Counted from the first letter of the stretch, positions 1 to 16,043 are shown. The stretch is 64,000 nucleotides of DNA from Spirogloea muscicola (GCA_009602725.1 WELB01000019.1:130346-194345); one strand, 5' to 3'. Translations and numbers: made by a program. The notes: generated by a model from the letters alone, not told the origin.

Positions 1-539
1 GGATGGTGGCTATGTGCGAGCACCGAAAGGCTGTTGGGGGCGTCGATATAGGTGGCCGTCTGGTACAGCTCCAAACCCGCATAGACCAAGTTGGTCATGT
101 TCGAGACGACCGTGTTCTCAGAGACGCCAACATTGCTGCTGTCGGCGGTCCAGTTGCGAGCGTACGTAGCTGCGTCTGTGAAGCCTGGCCCTCCACAATT
201 GATGAGCGTGCTGTCTGCAGAGAGCAGGTAGTGAAGGCAGCAAGGGCATTCAGCATACCACCATGCCAGGACATGGGAGAGGGGGACAACGAGACGGGAA
301 CGAGACATGGTACGGTGCCGTCGTGCCACTGTCTAACGACACGTAAATAGCATCGAACGACACGGCCGCGGCTGAGTTGCCAGAGTCGCTGCCCAATCTG
401 AATCCGCTCATTGCCAGCTTGCGAGGGCGGCCGTGAAGGCGCGCCCGGGCCACAATGCGCGGCGCGCACCTGGCTGCGCGAGCGCCGAGACGGCGGCCGC
501 GGCCAGCAGGGCCGCCAGCAGGAGGCCCCGGGGCCCCAT
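1..539 (-). CDS. malectin-like secreted protein, 5' part only
   Basis: Two exons are visible, 539-470 and 214-1 (continuing past the window edge). Exon 1 starts at an ATG and encodes a classic signal peptide (MGPRGLLLAALLAAAAVSALA). It ends with a donor after CCA-G. Exon 2 follows a good acceptor (ctctctgcag) and rejoins as G|AC, giving residues ..LINCGGPGF... and ..RNWTAD.... INCGG followed by W-x-AD is the usual opening of malectin and malectin-like carbohydrate-binding domains, so the product probably binds sugars outside the cell or in the secretory pathway. Whether it continues into a kinase, a repeat or a free lectin cannot be seen. The phase-consistent splice between signal peptide and domain is the main support. 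A single N lies just upstream at 585. The family call rests on about 70 residues. Confidence 0.65.
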
Positions 540-2810
540 GGCGCCCGTCGCCCGGCCACGGCGCCAACCGCTGCCGCCGCCGGGNGGGGGGGAGCACAAG
601 TGCGACTGGCGAGGGGAGAAATTGAAGCACGTCCCGCAGCGCGTCATGCTGGCCGTCGGATGACGCGGCGGCGGCGGCCGGGCGCCGTCCGATGGGCGCG
701 CCGGGGCGGTGGGTGGGCGCCGCGGCAGATATTGCGGCTTTGGACTGTAGCGGGCCGGGATCCGCCGCCGGGCGCGGAGGGGCCTCCAAGTGGCGGCTTC
801 CCGGCGCCCCTCGGCCGGGACTCCCCCCGGGTTCCTCCCCCCCTCCCCGCGAACAGTAACAGTGGCTTACCGGACGCCTCGCCTGGCGCCGGTCAACGCA
901 GGTCTCCGGGGAGGGAGGGGGGGTAATGGTCCCCCTTAAGACTTCCGCTGCAGGCTGAGGTCCCGCCGTAACCGAGCTCCGCTTCCCCAACCCCGGCCTG
1001 GCCGCCATGGCGGCGCAGCTCGGCGCCTCCAACCCCGGCCTGCCTCGCCTGCTCGATGCCCAGCCTCGCAGCCGCCTCCCTTAGACGGCTTACTGTCGTT
1101 TACTGGACTTTGTAAGGCTCGGGTTGGCCTCCCTATCGTCACATGCGCACCGCGCGCCTCTCGCTCTCCCTCTGGAGGGCCTCGGCTTGGCGCCTCCGCG
1201 GCCCGCTTTGCGACCCCTCCCAGCTTCTTGGAGACCCTCATTGGCGCATACCTGCTTCTGGGACTTGCCAGGAGGCGGCTGGCTTACGAGCTGCGGGCTG
1301 CACCGGCCTGCATTCACTCTCAGTAATAGCCACGCGGCTGGAGAGCTGGACGATCTGGCGTGCTTGCTCAGGCGCACGCTGTGCTCAAGGTGCGACGCTG
1401 CAGTCGCTCAGTCCTCGAGCTCCCACTCAGCTACACGGTGGTCTCTGCAGCACCACATTGCCATTATAGAGTGCAGACGGGACTTCCAGCTGGGCACTCA
1501 ATTCCTTGCGGGTAGAACGATCCTATGCAGGGCCACCAGGTGCTGCAAGGCATGGAGCCAGCCACAGATTGACAACCACTTTGGAAGATGCTTTGGCTGA
1601 TAGCCAAACCACTTATTGGTGAAGTTGCTGCAGCGATGGTGAGCATGGCCCACAACGGTGAGTATGGCCCACAACAGTAAGGGCTAGCTTGTGCAGCTGT
1701 TTGTGCATGCTCCGCTGAAGCAGTGCTGGCACTTCCCGCACTTGCTTGCTATGCATTGTTGATTGCGCCTATAATAGGAATTTGCCTTTAACAAGCCACT
1801 TGTTGGACCCAGCAGCCCTTCTACACCTTTTGCCACCATCGTCACCATCGTCCACCTTTGCTGCATACCGTGAGCTTCCCTGGGGTTTCCAGTCAGCAGA
1901 GCTTCCTTGAGGCTTCCTGGAGTAGCCTTATTTCCTCAAGTCCCGGAAGCAGCTAGTGGATTCTGTTTGCAGTCTCACTAGTGTCACAGGCAGGTCTCCA
2001 AGTAAGTTCTTGCTGGGAGGTCTGACCATCCTCCTCAACCAACTACCAGAAAACGAGACCCTGCCTGTTTCGCCCTGACGGACAGTCACAGGGCTGCAGC
2101 TGAATGCTGATCTCACCTAGAAGCGGCCTCTGCAAGGAATTGCACAGTGGTGGAATCATGTCTCGACTTGACGACCCCAAGAACCAATCTGCGGCTGCTT
2201 GCTGGTGCACTAGCCCCACTTGTGCCAGCAAGGACACACTTGACAACCATGAGGGTAATCACTGCTGAAGGTGCATGCTTGGGTCATAAAAGATAGGGAC
2301 CACTGAGGTTCAGGTTATGCACGTGCTGATATTGCACGCCACTTTGCCTCGTTTATGTGCATCACTTCGCCAAGTCCACCAAGGGGAGGACCAATAGCAG
2401 GCTGAAGCTGAGCTACACTAAGCAACTTCTTGTATTTTACTTTTCACATGTGTGCAGGGTATGTTGCATCCGCCGCCGCTAAATGTGATCTGTTAGCATG
2501 GGTTCTGCATGTTGCAGGTTGACTGACATTTACAATACTGCAAGAAAGACTGTAAAGTAGATGAAACCTGCACCGAAGTCCTGTGGATGTCTCTGGTAAT
2601 GACATCACCATAGAGCCCTGATGAAGCAGGCAAGTGTGGGGTGGCAAGAGCAGCAGTTACAATTGAAGCATTCTCTTACTTTACAAGTTGGAACTTTGCT
2701 TATAGCGCTGCAAGTCTGGGAACATTTGCTCATATGCTGGCTTGTGGCCAAAGCCAGGCATAGGCTCATTTTCATCCAACTCACGATCAAAAACTTGCCA
2801 AAGCTATGCT
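540..2810. other. intergenic region: 5' flank of the malectin-like gene, 3' flank of threonine synthase
   Basis: No gene is supported here. The first few hundred bases are very GC-rich, with GGC/GCC runs and a single N at 585, and probably hold the promoter and leader of the malectin-like gene. Around 1120-1160 is a diverged copy of the dispersed repeat described at 12960, 32715 and 35474. At 1636-1675 a 19-base unit (ggtgagYatggcccacaac) occurs twice in tandem. The open frames across 1124-1600 and 936-1377 lack homology I recognise and look like composition effects. Confidence 0.6.
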
Positions 2811-5721
<2,911 letters not shown>

Positions 5722-5722
<1 letters not shown>

Positions 5723-6127
5723 NNNNNNNNNNNNNNNNNNNNNNNNNNNNNNNNNNNNNNNNNNNNNNNNNNNNNNNNNNNNNNNNNNNNNNNNNNNNNN
5801 NNNNNNNNNNNNNNNNNNNNNNNNNNNNNNNNNNNNNNNNNNNNNNNNNNNNNNNNNNNNNNNNNNNNNNNNNNNNNNNNNNNNNNNNNNNNNNNNNNNN
5901 NNNNNNNNNNNNNNNNNNNNNNNNNNNNNNNNNNNNNNNNNNNNNNNNNNNNNNNNNNNNNNNNNNNNNNNNNNNNNNNNNNNNNNNNNNNNNNNNNNNN
6001 NNNNNNNNNNNNNNNNNNNNNNNNNNNNNNNNNNNNNNNNNNNNNNNNNNNNNNNNNNNNNNNNNNNNNNNNNNNNNNNNNNNNNNNNNNNNNNNNNNNN
6101 NNNNNNNNNNNNNNNNNNNNNNNNNNN
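5722..6127. other. assembly gap (406 N)
   Basis: This run of N lies between the first visible threonine synthase exon on the minus strand and the SF3B3 start codon on the plus strand. It must hold the start codon and transit peptide of the former and probably a shared promoter. The flanks are GCC/GGC-rich, a likely cause of the sequencing failure. Confidence 0.99.
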
Positions 6128-6181
6128 CGGAGGCTGCGGCGGCGGCGGCGGCGGCGGAGGGCGGCGGCGCCGGGCGCCACC

Positions 6182-9100
6182 ATGTACCTGTACAGCCTGA
6201 CGGTGCAGCGGGCGACGGGCGTGGCGGTGGCGGTGCACGGCAACTTCGGGGGCACCAAGGAGGTGGAGATCGTGGTGGCGCGCGGCAAGGTGCTGGAGCT
6301 GCTGCGCCCCGACGGCGGCGGCAAGGTGCAGAGCGTGCTGCAGGCGGAGGCGTTCGGCGAGGTGCGCTCGCTGGCGCCGTTCCGGCTCACCGGCGCCGCC
6401 AAGGACCTGCTGGTCGTCGGCTCCGACTCGGGCCGCCTGGTGATTCTCGAGTACGTCCGCGAGCGCAACGCCCTGGAGCGCGTGCACGCCGAGACATTCG
6501 GCAAGTCCGGCGCGCGCCGCATCGTGCCCGGCCAGCTCCTGGCCGTCGACCCCAAGGGCCGCGCCGCCATGGCCGCCGCGCTGGAGAAGCAGAAGCTGGT
6601 GTACGTGCTCAACCGCGACAACGCCGCGCGCCTCACCATCTCCTCGCCCCTCGAGGCCCACCGCTCGCACACGCTCACCTACTCGCTCGCCGCGCTGGAC
6701 CGCGGGTTCGACAACCCCGTGTTCGCCGCCATCGAGCTGGACTACGCCGACGCCGACCAGGACGCGTCCGGCCAGGCCGCCGCCGACGCCCAGAAGCAGC
6801 TCACCTTCTACGAGCTCGACCTCGGCCTCAACCACGTCGTGCGCAAGTGGAGCGAGGCCGTGGACAACGGCGCCAACCTCCTCGTTGCCGTGCCCGGCGG
6901 CAGCGACGGGCCCTCGGGCGTGCTCGTCTGCGCCGAGAACTTTGTGCTATACAAGAACCAGGGCCACCCGGACGTGCGGGCCGTCATCCCCCGCCGCGCC
7001 GACTTGCCCGCCGATCGCGGCGTGCTCGTCGTCTCCGCCGCCACGCACCGGCAGAAGTCCCTCTACTTCTTCCTCCTCCAGGTCAGTGCCTCCTGTCCTC
7101 TTTGCCTTCTAGCACCGTGCCGTATCTAGTGGCTGTCCCCATGCGCTGGACACGCTTGTGGTGGCACTGACTGCAACGGTGACTGCGGCCATGGTACAGA
7201 CGGAGTATGGCGATATCTTCAAGGTGGAGCTTGTGCACAACAAGCAGGAGGACCAGGTCACTGAGCTCAAGGCACGTTTGGGGCAGCCCCTTTTGCCCTT
7301 CTCTGGTCCTCCCCTCTCCCGCACAAAAGTGGCAGGGCAAGCTTCTCTGGTCCTCCCCTCTCCCGCACAAAAGTGGCAGCGCAAGCTGCCGCCGAAGCCC
7401 GCCTGCTGTCATGCCGCACCACTGTGAGTTAGTATGTCGTTGATTTTCTTTGAGCACGACGCTGAGGTGTCTGCCGTGCTCGCTCGTGCAGATCAAGTAC
7501 TTTGACACTATCCCCGTGACGTCAGCCATGTGCGTTCTCAAGACGGGCTTCCTCTTTGCCGCTTCGGAGTTTGGGAACCACGGGCTGTACCAGTTCCAGG
7601 GCCTGGGGCAAGATGCGGAGGTGGAGTCGTCGTCGGCGACGCTCGAGGAGACGGAGGAGGGCTTTGCGCCGGTGTTCTTCCACCCGCGGCGGCTGCGCAA
7701 CTTGGTGCAGGTGGACGAGGTGGAGAGCCTGATGCCGATGCTGGACATGGTGGTCGCTAACCTGTACGAGGAGGAGACGCCGCAGCTCTACGCTCTCTGC
7801 GGCCGCGGGCCGCGCTCGAGCCTCCGTGTCCTGCGCCCGGGCCTCGCTGTCACCGAGATGGCCGTCTCTCAGGTTTGCTTGACAGGAGTTCCCCCTCTCC
7901 CCTGGATTGTTTACAAGTCCCATCTCTTCCTCCTCGCTCCCGATTCATTCACCTGAGACATGTTTTCCGATGCTTATTTTCCACAAATTCACTTAGCCAT
8001 AGGCCATTCTTCAAGTTGAAGAGCCACGTCCTTGAGCTTATGGTCTGTCCTGGAGCTGTGCATTCAGCTGCCCGGCGTGCCGACTGCGGTGTGGACGGTG
8101 AAGCGGGCAGCGGCGGACGAGTACGATGCCTACATCGTGGTCTCATTCGTCAATGCCACACTGGTACTGTCCATTGGCGAGACTGTGGAGGAAGTGAATG
8201 ACAGCGGCTTCCTGGACACCACACCCTCGCTCACCGCCTCCCTCCTCGGCGAGGACTCTCTCATGCAGGTGTGCTCCTTCTGCCACCGCCGCCGTCTGTC
8301 GCAATTGTTCATCAGAAAGCTATCAGCTACTCTTTCGATGACTGCTTCTGATGAGTTCAAAATGGCTACAAGCCTTGTGTCTTTGACCACAACTGCTTGA
8401 ATATGTTACAGTCTTGTGTTGGTCCTTGTCGCGCTTTGATAAGTGGACTGTCTCATGGTGATCTTGAGTTCCCAAGTTGGCAAGATTCTGCAAAGCACTC
8501 ACGAGCACTCACTTGTTCAAACCCTGGTTGGCACTGACCTCGCTGCTGCCAAGTGGCCAGGTGCACCCGGGCGGCATCCGGCACATCCGTGCAGACCGGC
8601 GCATCAATGAGTGGAAGACGCCCGGCCGCAAGACCATATCCAAGGTCGGATGCAACCGCATGCAGGTCGTGATTGCGCTTACGGGCGGTGAGCTCATCTA
8701 CTTCGAGATGGACATTCAGGGACAGGTTCGAGCTGGCTGTGCCCTCCTCCCCTTGGTTTGCCTGTGTCGTCGACCCAGCACTGTAGCCTATGCCTCGAAA
8801 ACAGCCCGATGCCTGGAGACCATGTCAGCTGTCATCCGCATTCTGCGCCCTTGGCTCACATTCTTGGTGTGAGCAACATAATGTGTTGCAAGAATTCCAG
8901 TAAATAAGCTCAAAGCCTTTGCATTAGTTGGCCCTCATTAGCTGGCTCAAGCACTTCACCTGAGCAGCATATGCTGTATGCAAGCATGCTCTGATTGGCG
9001 TGACTGGCCGTTCATTCGACGGAACGCAGCTCCAAGAGATTGAGAAGAAGGAGATGGCGGGCGACGTGGCATGCCTGGACATCGCACCCGTGCCCGAGGG

Positions 9101-12100
9101 CCGGCAGCGCTCGCGTTTCCTGGCCGTCGGGTCGTATGACAGCACCGTCCGCATCCTGTCATTGGACCCAGACGACTGCATGCAAGTCCTCAGCGTGCAG
9201 GCGCTTTCGTCGCCGCCCGAATCTCTGCTACTTCTCCACACTGGCGCGCCAGCGGGAGGTGACGAGGAAGGCGGCAGCGCCGGCGCGGAGGCAGTGTCGG
9301 CTGCGCCGCCTTCCGTATTCCTCAATGCGGGCTTGCAGAACGGCGTGCTGCTGCGCACGGAGGTCGATATGGTCACCGGGCAGCTCTCAGGTATGCAGCC
9401 AGCTGGAAACTTCAGGCTGCAGCATGTTACCTCTTGCACATGCAAATGTGCAGATCGAGATTTTTTTTGTCTGCCACTTAAAAATATGTAGTTTTTATAA
9501 TGTATGTCAGTAGAGAGTCAAGTGGGCCAAGTAGTTTCTGTTTACCCAATCTCAGCTTATGCAGTAGCACTTATATATTAACATGACGAGCTGATGTTGG
9601 CTATGCAGACACACGGACGCGCTTCCTGGGCCTGCGAGCCCCGAAACTATTCGCAGTGGCTGTGCGGGGGCGGCAGGCGATGCTGTGCTTGAGCTCCCGG
9701 CCGTGGCTTGGATACTGGTGGCAGGGCCACTTCCAGCTCACGCCCCTGTCCTATGAGGCGCTGGAGCACGCAGCGCCGTTTGCGAGCGAGCAGTGCCCCG
9801 AGGGCGTCGTGGCGGTTGCCGGCGACGCCCTGCGCGTGTTCGCAGTCGAGCGCCTGGGCGATGCGTTCAACCAGACCGCCATCCCGCTGCGCTACACGCC
9901 CCGCCGCATGGTGCTGCACCCGTCTCGCAAGGCGCTGATCGTCATTGAGGCCGACACAAGCTCGTTTTCCGCTGCTGAGCGCGAGGTGCTGCGCCAAGAG
10001 GCCATCGAGGCCCACGGCTTGGCTCGAGGTGGCTGCTTGGCCGAGCCCCTCTTACATTTCTCGGAACGCACATAGATTTCGAATGTTGAATTGGAACCAA
10101 TTGGACCACTACATTGAGAATCTCTTGTAGCCATATTCTTAGGATGCAGCAGTTGCAGGTGTCAGGTTGTATCTGTAGCTGCAGCCCTCATTCAGCTTAC
10201 TGATTAACACGTGGCGTCCAATGAAGCATCATGATATTGATCTTACAATGTGTCCTTGTGTCCCTCTCCGTCGAAGCAGGCAGGAAGAAGATGGACGTAG
10301 ACCACCTGGAGAATGGTAACCATGCCGCGGCGGTGCTCAAGCAAGAGCAGGACGAGGAGTTAGCTGAGGAGGACGAGGATCCGCTGCCGGAGGAGCAGTA
10401 CGGGTATCCGCGTGCCGAGTCGGGCAAGTGGGCATCGTGCGTGCGCGTTGTGGACCCTGTGGAGGGCGCCACGACGTGCCTGCTGGAGCTGCAGGACAAC
10501 GAGGCCGCCTTCAGCATCGCCACCGTGCAATTCGCCGCAGACAAGGACCTCGGCACGCTCGTGGCGGTCGGGACGGGCAAGGACCTCCAGTTCTGGCCCA
10601 AGCGCGCAGGCTCCGGCGGATTCATCCACATATACAAGTTTGTCAACGATGGTGCAGAACTGGAGCTTGTTCACAAAACCCCTGTGGACGGACCTCACCC
10701 CCCGACGGCTTTGCGAGCTTTCCAGGTGATCTGAGCTTGACTAAGTATTTGGCGATTTGTCAATCATAATCTTTCTGTATGCAAATTTGAGACTTTCTGC
10801 TAGCGAAATGAGATTTTCTGCCTGCCAGCCTGACTCACTCTGCACTCTCCTGCATCTTTGAGATTGATGTGATCACCAACCACGCAGCTACTTGCATTGG
10901 GTGGTGCAGGGGCGCCTGCTAGTGGGCCTGGGGCCGGTGCTTCGCATCTACGACCTAGGCAAGCGCAAGCTCCTGCGCAAGTGCGAGAATAAGAACTTTC
11001 CTAGCACCATCACATCCATCACCACATACGGCGACCGCATTTATGTTGGAGACTTGCAAGAGGTAATTTCCAATCTCAGAACTTCTTGTGTGCAGGTTGA
11101 TGAAAGGTTTTGCTGTTTCTATCACTACATTAAATTTCTGTGCATCAATCCTTGAAGGCCAGGACTAGCTGGGCTCTGTGTAAGCTAATGCTGATGAAAG
11201 CAGGAGCGCTTGCATCAATGACGCAATTTTGCCTGTCTGGTCAGTCGTTCCACTACGTGAAGTACCGGCGGGACGAGAATCAGTTGTATATATTTGCAGA
11301 CGATGTGAGCCCCCGATGGCTTACTGCTGCACTCCACGTCGACTTTGACACCATGGCCGGCGCCGATAAGTTTGGCAACATCTACTTTGTGCGCTTGCCA
11401 CAAGATCTGTCAGAGGAGATCGAGGAGGACCCCACTGGTGGTAAGATCAAGTGGGAGCAAGGGAGGCTCAACGGGGCACCTAATAAAGTGGAGGAAATCA
11501 TCCAATACCACGTCGGCGAGGTGGTCACTTGTATGCAGGTGTGTGCAGCGCTGAGGCTGCCTGCAGCTGACGCGTACGAGCTGGGTCAGATGCTGACACT
11601 CCTGAGTCAGTGGTGTGAAGCTGGTTATTGATGCTTGGGTGCTGCCTGCAAATATCTGGAGTGCTGATTATGGCATGGTCGACATCCGCAGAGGGCGGCG
11701 CTCATCCCTGGCGGCGGCGAGTCACTGATCTATGGCACCATGATGGGCAGCCTTGGCGCGATGCTGCCCTTCTCATCGCGCGAGGATGTGGACTTCTTCT
11801 CGCACCTTGAGATGCACTTGCGGCAGGAGAACCCACCCCTCTGCGGTCGCGATCACATCTCTTACCGCTCCGCCTACTTTCCTGTCAAGGTGCGCTGGCT
11901 ATATACGCCTGCTCTTGCACCTGTAGAAAAAGAGGCTATAGGCTGTACTTGCACCCTGTTGTTGTCATTGGTATACTTAAAATCCATGTGTATCTATTCT
12001 GATGAAGTTAAAGACATGACTGGTCGACTTGGGCAGCAGGGCTGCTGCTGCTTGTTCAGACCAAAATTAATGGGCTGCTCTGATTTACCCTGCAGGATGT

Positions 12101-12233
12101 CATTGACGGGGACCTGTGTGAGCAGTTCCCCTCGCTGCCAATGGACATGCAGAAGAAGATTGCAGAGGAGCTGGACCGGACGCCCGGTGAGATCCTGAAG
12201 AAGCTCGAGGACATCCGGAACAGGATACTCTGA
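6182..12233 (+). CDS. SF3B3: splicing factor 3B subunit 3 (SF3b130/SAP130)
   Basis: Core subunit of the SF3b complex of U2 snRNP, a triple beta-propeller scaffold for branch-site recognition in the nucleus. Twelve exons: 6182-7081, 7200-7271, 7492-7872, 8068-8268, 8561-8725, 9030-9390, 9609-10028, 10280-10725, 10910-11062, 11245-11538, 11692-11889, 12096-12233. They sum to 1242 codons plus stop, close to the human length (1217). The start has a strong context (gccaccATGt) and gives [13 protein letters not shown]. Nearly every block matches the family: [11 protein letters not shown]-type strands, [57 protein letters not shown]-like strands, [28 protein letters not shown], and the ending [17 protein letters not shown]. 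Exons 7/8 encode an algal acidic insert ([11 protein letters not shown]). Intron 2 is GC-AG and carries a 44-bp tandem duplication. Confidence 0.98.
7298..7385 (+). repeat. 44-bp tandem duplication in SF3B3 intron 2
   Basis: Two adjacent 44-base units, 7298-7341 and 7342-7385, differ at one base (cagGgcaag versus cagCgcaag). Each contains the pyrimidine block cctcccctctcccgcac. They lie inside the GC-AG intron between exons 2 and 3. Confidence 0.95.
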
Positions 12234-13143
12234 CACTGCCTCCTCAGTCATTCACGCCGCCTTCTCTCGGCACCTCTCCTTCTGCTACTCAACCTCAATC
12301 TTGGTCTCAAGGACTCTTGGCTTCGTTCACACCCATGGCAGACTCTTTGAGGAACCTTTGAATCTGCTGTAAAACGAGGAGTCGGCAGCTATGTACAGGT
12401 ACTGCATGTTTGCTGGTCAAAGGGATCTCGCAATGCGTGGCGCTACATGTTGCCCCATCGTGCTGGAGGAGCTTGGGCCTCGGTGGCGACCCCTTCTCCT
12501 GCGTTTTGAGCTTTTTCAATCGCCAGTGGCGTGCTTCGCCTATGGCCGCTGCTGGCTCTGGCTGTCAAAATCTGTGCGGTCTCTTGTGGCTGCACGGCAG
12601 CAGGGAGAAAGGAGACATGCTACGCTCTCTCGCCCCCTGCAATTGAGGTGCCACAAGAGTCTGCGTTTGTGTGCCGTGCCAAAATGCAGGCACCTGGGCA
12701 AGGAGCAAAGGCCCCCTGATGATTTGCTCTGCTTGCTCAGCAGCAAGAGCGAGCGACAGTAATGGCTGCATCAGAAGCAACATCAGGAATGCAAGCTTGT
12801 CGCGGGCGAAGAGTGGCCCCTGCCCTTGTCAGCCGGCATCAGCTCCGCCAATTGTGCTAGGTGTACTGGGTGCTACAGGTGCCTGTTTGCACAAGAAAAG
12901 CTTGATCAAGGCTGAGAAACCTGGCCTACAGGCAGTAGCAGCATGGTTCTTTGTCCTTTTGCCTGAACAATGTATTGGCTTGAATTGGCCTCCCTTTCAA
13001 TTCATGCGCCCCGCGCGCCTTCCCCCCCCCCCTTTTATGTAAAGTCAGGGCTACAACCAAGTCACATAATGGTCAAGAGACACTCAAGTAGTGGCAAGTG
13101 AATGGGTGTAAGCAGTCAAGTAACATGGAGGAAGGGCGACAAC
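12234..13143. other. convergent 3' flanks of SF3B3 and taxilin; contains a dispersed repeat
   Basis: No gene is supported. The region holds the 3' untranslated parts of the two converging genes. At 12960-13022 it contains a copy of a dispersed 63-bp repeat, followed by a run of ten C. Short open frames here have no recognisable motif. Confidence 0.6.
12960..13022 (+). repeat. dispersed 63-bp repeat, copy 1
   Basis: Identical over 63 bases to 35474-35536 (from tgcctgaacaatgtattgg to cccgcgcgccttc). An inverted, slightly diverged copy lies at about 32715-32769 and a weak one at 1120-1160. Read in one frame every copy gives a peptide like LASLSxHAxRAP, which suggests a shared ancestral exon or element. 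The neighbouring sequence is not conserved. Confidence 0.85.
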
Positions 13144-15763
13144 TCAGTCCTCACCTGTGGCAAGCTCGCGGGCAGCTCCGGGCGAGGGTGTTGCCGCCGC
13201 TGAAGATGCTGCAAGCTTGCGCTCCAGCTGCAGCGACCGGCAGAGGGCCTCAAGGCGCTCCTTCTGCGTGCGCACCGTTTCCAACTGTTTCTTGGTCGCA
13301 CTCCGCTGCAAGTCTCCCCAGAGTTACAGCAACATCAGTCTAAGCTCTCTCACCTACCAGGACTGGCCTGTTGTGACTGGAGCTCGTCGCAGTACTCTGG
13401 ACCTCATCCACTCAACCCCTCAATTTCTCCACTTCATTCCTGGATCTCAATCTTGCAGCATCCAGATGGAGACACTTTTGCTCAAGGCCCGCAGATGACC
13501 AATTTCTTACTGAACTTCAACTTGTGATGTCAACCTTAACCTTGAACACAGCATACCAGAGAACTGGAATATACAAGGGCGCTACTCCCTCCTCTTAGCT
13601 ACAAAGCCAAAGCGGGGCTTCACCTCGTCTAGAAGCTCAATGATGGAGACGTCTGACTTCTCGCACTTGGCCTTGAGGGATCCATTCTCCTTCTCCAGCT
13701 TCTTAATTGTCTTGGACATCTGCTTCCCAGTTGGCAGCCCATGCCAGGACGTCACGGCGGCACAATGCTGTGGATGAAATCTTCTTGGCGCTAGCGGCAC
13801 CATTGGCAAGACATGGATCAGAAGCGCAACAAGGGGGACCCTACTGATGGGCTCTAAAGGCGGGGGATAACCGCAAGCCTCAACAGCATGCCCACCTTTT
13901 CCATCTCCTTCTTGAAGGTGGAGAAGACCTCATTGCTCTTCGTCAGCGTATCCTGTGTTGCAGCGGCGGCCAGCGTCACATGCGGCTACAAGGCCACGCC
14001 CACCGATAATGGCGGCAAAGCTGATGCATCTTAAAGTTGTTGCGTGCGGCAGCGAGGAAGTGCGGGACCTGGAACTGCTCGAATTTGTCGCCGTACATGG
14101 CAAGCTGCGAGCGGAGCTCCGCCTCTGTCTTGAGCAGCTGGTTGATCTGCTCCAAGTACATCTGAGCCTGGTCGCCACCGCCAGCGCCGCCGCCACCGCC
14201 CAGCCACAGAGCGTAAGAAGCTGCCGCTCTGTCGGCGGGGCTAAGCAAGAGCCGCGCACGAACGAGGAGGGGTCCTGGCGGAACCTTGGCGTCACCCTGA
14301 GCAGCAATGTCCTGCTGCTGCTTGAGCTTCGCCTCCAGGAGCTGCTGCTCCAGCACCTTGGTGCGCAGCTGTGCACCAAGTCCCGCATGCGCTGCCCGGA
14401 ACGCTGTCAGCTGTGCAGCCCCTGAGGTGGCCAAGTGGGCAGTGCCTAGCTCTGCCAGCTGTGGCCGGCATGGGCAGGCCGCTTGTCCAAGCGCTAGCGC
14501 TGGGCAACACATTGCGAGCGCAGGCAGGGCGGCGGCTTGCTAGACCTGGTGTGCGAAGTGCTGCTCCCGTATTTCGTACTGCTGCGTGAAGTGCTTGAGC
14601 TTGTCCTTCAGGCTGCGACACGAGAGTGGGCAAGCTCAGATTGAAGACATTGGCACCTCAAAGGGTGGGAAAGAGGAAAAAGGGGAGCGAGACAGAGAAG
14701 GAGGCAAGGAGGGGGAAATGAGGAGGGAGATAAGGATAGAGAGGAGGGAAGGGAGGGGGGGCGATGTTGGGGAAATTTTCACAGAGAGCTTGCGGGAGGG
14801 AGGAGAAGAGGGAGAGAGGTAGGAGGGAGGGCGAGAAGCACAGAGAGGACAGGTGGCAGAAAGGACAAGAGAGAAAGGAAGGAGGAAAGCGAACGAAGGG
14901 GTTCAGCTTCAAGCATGCGGCAACTACCAGGCGGCGATCACAGGCAAAGAACCCGAAAGCAGAACCTGCGCTGTCGAGCTGCCGCACCGCCGGTGGGCAA
15001 CTCACGTTTCGTTCTCGCGGATCTGCCGGATGCGCTCGTCGCTCTGGTCCTCCAGCTTGCTCGTGATGTCCTGGACGAGGAGGCCGGCGGGCGACGAGGG
15101 CGGCAGAGCCTCAGCCGGCAGAGGGGCCAGCGGCAGGCTGAGAGGAGGGAGAGAAGAGGGAGGAGGACATAGTGGCTATCCGTCACCTTGATGGTGGTGT
15201 GGAACTTGGCCGACAGCTCCTGCCGCTTGTGCTGCTCGTCCAGCGCCACGCGCTTGCTCTCGTCCTGCGCCACCGCACACAAGCCAAGCGCAGCGCAGTC
15301 AGGCGGACTCTGCGCCTCTCGAGCTGTCCTGAGCACCGGTCGAAGCGCGATGGCCATGGCCGGCTTGCCAGCGAGCACCATCACAGCAAGACGTTGTGGG
15401 ATTAGAGAGGCTGACGATGACGGCCTTGTTCTGGCGCTGCAGCTCCCGGCACAGCGACTCCAGCTTCTGCCGCACGGCCGCGCCCTTGGCGCCCTCCGCC
15501 AGGGCTGCCCCATGCGCGCGCAGCGGCAGCAATGGCGGCGCCAGCGTCAGGCCAGCGGGACGACGCGCTGCCGCCAGGAGTTGGGCTTGCAGGAGCCATG
15601 GCGGCCGTGGCGGCGGCCACTCACCGAGGTCCCGGTCCCGCTGCGCGTGCTCGCAGCGGCGGCGCAGCGCGCCGAGCTCCGCCTCCAGCTGCCGCATCTC
15701 CACGAGCTGCCGGCAATGGCGGCGGCGCCCGCTCGAACCCAGATCAGCCCGCGCGAGAGAATT

Positions 15764-15796
<33 letters not shown>

Positions 15797-15865
15797 TGCC
15801 TGCTGCTGGAAGCGCGCGTAGAGCAGGCGGAGCTTCTCCTCGGCGCTGGCGTCGGAGCCCTCCAT
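13144..15865 (-). CDS. taxilin-family coiled-coil protein
   Basis: Taxilins are long coiled-coil proteins that in animals bind syntaxins and ribosome-nascent-chain factors; the algal role is inferred from the family. Eleven exons: 15865-15800, 15706-15625, 15504-15416, 15264-15187, 15070-15006, 14612-14546, 14368-14285, 14167-14069, 13952-13896, 13719-13624, 13305-13144. They sum to 314 aa in frame. Family blocks in order: EEKLRLLYARFQQQ, KLESLCRELQRQNK, KFHTTIKDITSKLE, LKHFTQQYEIREQHF, VLEQQLLEAKLKQQQ, QLAMYGDKFEQFQ, TLTKSNEVFSTFKKEMEK, KTIKKLEKENGSLK, LEALCRSLQLER. The C-terminus (TPSPGAAR..) is low complexity. Intron 1 appears to use a GC donor (CAG|GCACGC); without that splice the frame reads through an Arg-rich stretch. 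Start chosen at MEGSDASAEEK, the first ATG before conserved sequence. Divergent from CSN4. Confidence 0.9.
14658..14900 (+). repeat. polypurine tract in a taxilin intron
   Basis: About 240 bases that are almost entirely A and G on the plus strand (for example gggaggggggcgatg.. bounded by gaggaaaaagg and agaaaggaagg blocks). The tract fills most of the longest taxilin intron, between the exons at 15006 and 14612, so it is polypyrimidine in the transcript. Confidence 0.85.
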
Positions 15866-15916
15866 CGTCGAGCGCAGCTCCCGCAGCTGCCGCCGCCGCT
15901 CCTTGCCCGCCGCTGC

Positions 15917-15947
<31 letters not shown>

Positions 15948-16043
15948 GCCCGCCGCTCATTCCATTCCTTAAATACCTGACTGGGATTAAAAATGGCCCC
16001 AAGTCCGAGACACTGACGCCCTGGGTGAGGCCTCGGGGCGCAG

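Noticed and set aside
1124-1600. Plus-strand open frame of 158 codons starting MASLSSHAHRAP
   Set aside because: Only its first codons resemble the dispersed repeat; the rest has no motif. Kept as a repeat note, not as a gene.
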